Of a stretch of 29,583 nt of DNA, positions 26,242 through 29,583 are shown one piece after another. The position numbers and the translations under genes were made by a program. Position 1 is the first letter of the stretch, and each line of letters opens with the position of its first letter. The stretch spans positions 1 through 29,583 of the forward strand of contig CABSKV010000007.1 of NCBI GenBank assembly GCA_902478425.1. Direction: 5' to 3'. Source of the DNA: an uncultured Coriobacteriia bacterium. GTDB lineage: Bacteria; Actinomycetota; Coriobacteriia; Coriobacteriales; QAMH01. The notes under the pieces were generated by a model. The model searched no databases, had not been told where the DNA came from, and saw only the letters and a program-made list of their open reading frames with translations.

Positions 26242-27537
26242 CTAGTCCTCTGCCTTGTCATCCGTGCCGTTGTCGATGGTGACGACGGCGTTGTCCACCA
26301 GCCATTTGGTGGCGCGCTGGCGCCTGATGGCCTCGCGGATGATAGACATGCGGCCAGCATCCTCCCACGCCTTGCGCGTGGCTGCGGGATTGTTGGCAAC
26401 GCTGAATTCCTTGTCGATGTCCTCTTCGGTGATTTCCATGCCGAGGTGCTTGAACAGCGCGTCGAGCGCGAGGCACTCTTCGGCCTCCTCGCGCGCCTGC
26501 GTGTCGAGGTCTTCCTTGAACTGCTCGCTCGTGATGCCACGGCTTGCCAGGAACTGGTCAAACGTCGTGCCCTGCTCCTGCAGGCTGTTGAAGAAGTCGC
26601 GCAGGATGTTCTCGCGCGTGAAGTCGAGGTAGGCCTCGGGAATCTCGCTCGTGATGCGATGCGAGAGCTCGGTCACGCAGCGGCTCTCCTTGAGGCGCGG
26701 CAGCTGCTCGGCCTTGGTGTTGGTGATCTCGGTCTTGAGCTGCTCGACGAGCTCATCGTAGCTGTCGAAGCCGACCTTCTTGGCGAACTCGTCGTCGAGC
26801 GCGGGCGTCTCTTTCTCGCGGACTTCCTTGAGGGTGACATGCGTGTGGATGGTCTTGCCGGCAAGGTCGGGGTCAGAATCCGTCGTGAAGTCGAACTCCT
26901 TCTCGTCGCCTGCCTTCATGCCGACGAACTGCTCGGTGAGCTCCTGCGGCATCATCGGGCCGCCGATCTCGACGAGGCGGCTCTCGTTCGTGAGGCTGTC
27001 GACGGGTGCGCCATCGGCGGTGGACTCGAGCTTGACCATCACGAAATCGCCGGCCTTGGCGGCGCGGTTAACCGTCTCGAAGTCGTTGTAGTAGTCCTGC
27101 AGCGCGTGGAGCTGGATGTCGACGTCTTCCTGGGTGGCCTCCTCGGAGGGCATCTTGATCTCGACGGGATCGTAGGAGTCGAGCTCGACGCTCGGCTTGA
27201 TGTCGCCGTACATCGTGAACTTGTAGTCCTCGCCATCGGCAACGAGGTCGTTCTCGTCGAACTCGGGCTCGCCGATGAAGATGATGTCCTGCTCGTCGAT
27301 GGCGAGCGGCGCGACGTCGTTGATCATGTCGGAAGTGATCTGCGCATAGACGGCATTATGGCCACCGAAGTTCTGCTCGATGACCTTGCGCGGCGCCTTG
27401 CCCGCGCGAAAGCCCGGGATGCGGGTCTTCGAAAAGTCCTTGAATGCCTTGTCGATGTGCTTCTTGACCTCGTCTGCGGTCATGTGAACGGTGACCTGCG
27501 TCTTGCCGTCCTCGCGGATGCTCGTGCTGACTTCCAA
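26242..27537 (-). CDS. tig: Trigger factor
   Basis: A 431-residue ribosome-bound chaperone and prolyl isomerase that receives nascent chains at the exit tunnel. The ribosome-binding domain has the signature GFRAGKAP (42-49). The FKBP-like middle domain lies around 150-245 (GDFVMVKLEST, KTIHTHVTLKEVREKE), and the rest is the helical substrate-cradling domain ending in an acidic tail. The start is a TTG at 27535-27537: GGAGG lies 5 bp upstream and no ATG is available before the conserved N-terminus. A rare start codon may moderate expression. A terminator for tRNA-Leu lies only 25 bp upstream, so the tig promoter must be within or before that hairpin. It is followed by clpP and clpX. Confidence 0.96.
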   Translation of the reverse strand: MEVSTSIREDGKTQVTVHMTADEVKKHIDKAFKDFSKTRIPGFRAGKAPRKVIEQNFGGHNAVYAQITSDMINDVAPLAIDEQDIIFIGEPEFDENDLVADGEDYKFTMYGDIKPSVELDSYDPVEIKMPSEEATQEDVDIQLHALQDYYNDFETVNRAAKAGDFVMVKLESTADGAPVDSLTNESRLVEIGGPMMPQELTEQFVGMKAGDEKEFDFTTDSDPDLAGKTIHTHVTLKEVREKETPALDDEFAKKVGFDSYDELVEQLKTEITNTKAEQLPRLKESRCVTELSHRITSEIPEAYLDFTRENILRDFFNSLQEQGTTFDQFLASRGITSEQFKEDLDTQAREEAEECLALDALFKHLGMEITEEDIDKEFSVANNPAATRKAWEDAGRMSIIREAIRRQRATKWLVDNAVVTIDNGTDDKAED

Positions 27538-27561
27538 CGTTCCTCCAAAACTCTCGCCTGC

Positions 27562-27585
27562 AAAAAGGCGCTCGAAAATGCGCCT
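27562..27585 (-). terminator. Terminator after tRNA-Leu
   Basis: On the minus strand AGGCGC (27580-27585) pairs with GCGCCT (27566-27571) around an 8-nt loop, followed by TTTT. It lies 15 bp past the tRNA 3' end and 25 bp before the tig start, so it may end the tRNA transcript or attenuate read-through into tig. Confidence 0.6.
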
Positions 27586-27600
27586 CGGCGCTTCGGTCTA

Positions 27601-27685
27601 TGGTGCGGGCGAAAGGACTCGAACCTTCACGGGTCTCCCCACTGGAACCTAAATCCAGCGCGTCTGCCAGTTCCGCCACGCCCGC
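27601..27685 (-). tRNA. tRNA-Leu (anticodon UAG)
   Basis: A complete class II tRNA of 85 nt with encoded CCA (27601-27603). The acceptor stem GCGGGCG pairs with CGCCCGC. The anticodon arm CTGGA-TTTAGGT-TCCAG gives UAG, reading CUA and other CUN codons. The long variable arm (TGGGGAGACCCGT) and the T arm GGTTCGAGTCC are normal. A TACAAT at 27720-27725 on the same strand is a possible -10 element. Confidence 0.97.
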
Positions 27686-27789
27686 GCACGTCATGCGCCA
27701 AAACGCACGACAATGGAGCATTGTACCCCAGTTCACAGGTGCGCGCCGTTCCGTAGCGCATTTGTCATCAATTGATATGTGCGTTGTTT

Positions 27790-28458
27790 CTAGGAGTTCT
27801 TGAGGCGCACGGTGACCATGATGTCGCCCGCGCACTCGCATGCATCGCAGCACTTCTCGAGCGCCGAGAGCACGCCGTAGAGGCCAACCGCGAAGAGCGG
27901 ATGATCGAACTTGCCCTCCTCGGCATCCTTGTAGACCCGGTGCACCGACTCGATGTAGACGCGGTCGCCCTCGTCCTCGTACTTGTGGATCGCCTGGATG
28001 TAGTCCTTGATCGACTTGGACTTCTTGAAGTGCGTGAACTTGTCGCATGCGGCCTGGACGGCATGCGTCGCCTTTTGCACGACCTGAATCATCTCGATGA
28101 TTCCCGGCGTGATGACGGTGACGTTGTGCATGTAGATGCGCTGCAAGACGTCGTCGAGCTCGTCTACCACCGTATCGAGCTCGTCGGCGAGCTCGAGGAT
28201 GTCCTCGCGTTCGATGGGGGCGATGAACTCGAGGATGAGGTTCTCGGTGATGTCCTGTACGACCTTGTCGGACTTCTCCTCGATTTCGTGCAGGGCGTTG
28301 TAGCGCTCGAGCACTTCCTCCGAGCTGATGGAACCCAGGTGCTTTTCCTCGTCATAGTGGCTGGTGAGGTATTCGACGAGCTCGTCGGCATACTCGACAG
28401 CGTAGTTGCTGATCTCCACGAACGCATCGAAATAATCGAACTTCTGCTTGCGCGCCAT
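27790..28458 (-). CDS. DUF47 family protein (PhoU-like phosphate transport regulator)
   Basis: A 222-residue all-helical protein of the PhoU-like DUF47/TIGR00153 family, usually found beside PiT-type phosphate transporters and thought to regulate them. Evidence is the heptad-rich acidic segments (YADELVEYLTSHYDEEKHL, IEEKSDKVVQDITENL, PIEREDILELADELD) and the ERED/ELADELDTVVDELDD motif typical of metal-binding PhoU repeats. The second half has IHKYEDEGDRVY, the matching repeat motif, and it ends GDIMVTVRLKNS. The ATG at 28456-28458 follows AAAGGTGG. No PiT permease lies in the window; on the minus strand downstream comes tRNA-Leu. TACAAT at 28490-28495 is a candidate -10. Confidence 0.87.
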   Translation of the reverse strand: MARKQKFDYFDAFVEISNYAVEYADELVEYLTSHYDEEKHLGSISSEEVLERYNALHEIEEKSDKVVQDITENLILEFIAPIEREDILELADELDTVVDELDDVLQRIYMHNVTVITPGIIEMIQVVQKATHAVQAACDKFTHFKKSKSIKDYIQAIHKYEDEGDRVYIESVHRVYKDAEEGKFDHPLFAVGLYGVLSALEKCCDACECAGDIMVTVRLKNS

Positions 28459-28513
28459 CGTTCCACCTTTCTCGGGTTGCCGGCGCTCTATTGTACCTGA
28501 TGATGAGACAACG

Positions 28514-28548
28514 GCGCGCAACAAAGGGACGGTCCTAACGTTGCGCGC
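28514..28548. repeat. Inverted repeat between DUF47 gene and dinB
   Basis: GCGCGCAAC (28514-28522) pairs perfectly with GTTGCGCGC (28540-28548). Inside the 17-nt loop is a second small palindrome, GGACGGTCC. It lies in the 122-bp divergent intergenic region. It may be an operator or a REP-like unit; it does not resemble a LexA box. Confidence 0.5.
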
Positions 28549-28568
28549 ACTGCGTCGCAGCTACCGAG

Positions 28569-28574
28569 TACAAT
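28569..28574 (+). promoter_or_regulatory. Candidate -10 element for leaderless dinB
   Basis: TACAAT ends 6 nt before the dinB ATG, which places the transcript start on the start codon. There is no ribosome site. The best upstream hexamer, TTGCGC at 28541-28546, is 22 bp away, longer than ideal. Confidence 0.35.
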
Positions 28575-28580
28575 GCTGGC

Positions 28581-29583
28581 ATGGCTTTCGAGCATATCGA
28601 CATAGCGCAGCGTCCGTGGTCGGGCAGGGCCATCTTGCTCGTCGACCTCGATGCGTTCTTCGCCTCCGTCGAGCAGCTCGACCACCCCGAATGGCGCGGC
28701 AAGCCGCTTATCGTCGGCGGCAGGGCAGACCGGCGCGGCGTCGTCTCGACCTGCTCGTACGAGGCACGCGCGTACGGCGTGCGCAGTGCCATGGCATCGG
28801 CAACGGCCGAGCGTCTCTGTCCCGATGCGATATGGACGACACCGCACTTCGAGCGTTATCACGAGCTCTCGAAGGCCGTCATGGACATACTCTACGCAGA
28901 GTCTCCCCTACTCCAGCAGGTCTCGATCGACGAGGCGTTCCTCGACGTGACGCCGGGGCGCTTCACCGGCGACGATCCCGTCGTCATCGCATCGCGTATC
29001 CAAGAGCACGTCGCCGAGCTTGGCGTCACCTGCTCCATCGGCGTCGCGAGCAGCAAGACGGTCGCGAAAATCGCCTCCGACCTCGACAAGCCGCAGGGGC
29101 TCACCGTGGTCTATCCGGGCAGCGAGGCAGCATTTCTCGCTCCGCTGAAGATTCGCGTCATGTCCGGCATCGGCAAGCAGAGCGCCAAGCGTCTCGAGAG
29201 CATGGGCATTCGCACGCTCGGAGACTTGGCCGCCGCAGACGTCGAGAGCCTGCGCCCCGTCTTTGGCGTGAACGCCCAGGTGATGCATGACCGGGCCTTG
29301 GGGATTGACGAGCGCCCCATCGTGACCGAACGCGCCCTCAAATCCGTGAGCCATGAGCGCACCTTCGCAAGCGACCTCACCACGCGTGCCGAAATCGAGG
29401 ACGCCATCGACTTCCTCGGTTCGATGGTGGGCCGCCGCCTGCGTCGCAAGCAGCTCTCGGGACACACCGTCACGCTCAAGCTGCGCTACGACGACCTATC
29501 GATTCGCACTGCCCAGCAGGGCCTTGGCGCCAACGTCGATGACGAGAGCATCTTCATCCCCGTCGCCAAGAGGCTCATCGGCG
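28581..29583 (+). CDS. dinB: DNA polymerase IV (Y-family), 3' end beyond window
   Basis: The first 334 codons of a translesion polymerase that copies past damaged bases with low fidelity. The palm/finger region has LLVDLDAFFASVEQ (19-32, metal-binding Asp22 and the steric-gate aromatic) and SIDEAFLDVT (115-124, catalytic Asp117-Glu118). It continues with SIGVASSKTVAKIASDLDKP and the helix-hairpin-helix segment MSGIGKQSAKRLESMGI. The little-finger domain begins near residue 250 (KSVSHERTFASDL). It reads open to the last base, so the C-terminus and any beta-clamp motif are unseen. The ATG at 28581 has no Shine-Dalgarno site, but TACAAT ends 6 nt upstream. It is divergent from the DUF47 gene. 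No LexA operator is recognisable. Confidence 0.95.
   Translation, partial: MAFEHIDIAQRPWSGRAILLVDLDAFFASVEQLDHPEWRGKPLIVGGRADRRGVVSTCSYEARAYGVRSAMASATAERLCPDAIWTTPHFERYHELSKAVMDILYAESPLLQQVSIDEAFLDVTPGRFTGDDPVVIASRIQEHVAELGVTCSIGVASSKTVAKIASDLDKPQGLTVVYPGSEAAFLAPLKIRVMSGIGKQSAKRLESMGIRTLGDLAAADVESLRPVFGVNAQVMHDRALGIDERPIVTERALKSVSHERTFASDLTTRAEIEDAIDFLGSMVGRRLRRKQLSGHTVTLKLRYDDLSIRTAQQGLGANVDDESIFIPVAKRLIG

Overview
This window is about 30 kb of dense, GC-rich bacterial chromosome. It holds 25 protein genes, two tRNA genes and several short palindromic elements. No rRNA, CRISPR array, prophage or intact transposon is visible. The probable source is an anaerobic, high-GC actinobacterium of the Coriobacteriia (Eggerthellaceae-like). 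This is inferred from GC-rich codon use with clear Shine-Dalgarno sites and some apparently leaderless genes, an 8-Cys ferredoxin, short archaeal-type LeuC/LeuD, LarB, and a long AAHS-type MFS permease. It was not tested by any database search.

Region 1 (1-4384): a small 2[4Fe-4S] ferredoxin (minus) is divergent from a class A penicillin-binding protein, followed by a HAD-IIA (NagD-like) protein whose catalytic Asp is replaced by Ala. A family-2 glycosyltransferase lies convergent to it. Region 2 (4385-12192, all minus strand): read in transcription order, folC, a membrane zinc-ribbon protein, thrS, leuC, leuD, leuB, galU and tRNA-Ser(UGA). thrS/leuC and leuB/galU overlap at their stop/start codons. 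A large interrupted inverted repeat fills the leuC-leuD spacer. Region 3 (12200-16893): htpG, then an MBL-fold hydrolase (plus), a slyD-like FKBP and uspA pair (minus), and a conserved-looking protein of unknown function (plus).

Region 4 (16900-19890) is the most accessory-looking part. It has a perfect 30-bp inverted repeat (REP/REPIN-like), a bidirectional terminator, an AAHS-family MFS permease with different codon use from its neighbours, a small Cys-rich protein, and a zinc-ribbon protein with a Gly-Ala-Pro tail behind a long, foldable 5' leader. Region 5 (19887-29583): a small two-helix membrane protein (plus), then a minus-strand housekeeping block which in transcription order is DUF47, tRNA-Leu(UAG), tig, clpP, clpX, valS, an azoreductase-like flavoprotein and larB. 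A divergent dinB (DNA polymerase IV) is cut by the window end.

Functionally, tig-clpP-clpX links nascent-chain folding to proteolysis. leuCDB makes the leucine precursor, and galU supplies UDP-glucose for envelope glycans, where the PBP and glycosyltransferase also act. I see no clear undescribed multi-gene system. The best leads are the nucleophile-less HAD protein, the leuC-leuD palindrome, the leader of the Gly-Ala-Pro zinc-ribbon gene, and the 16907-16980 palindrome.
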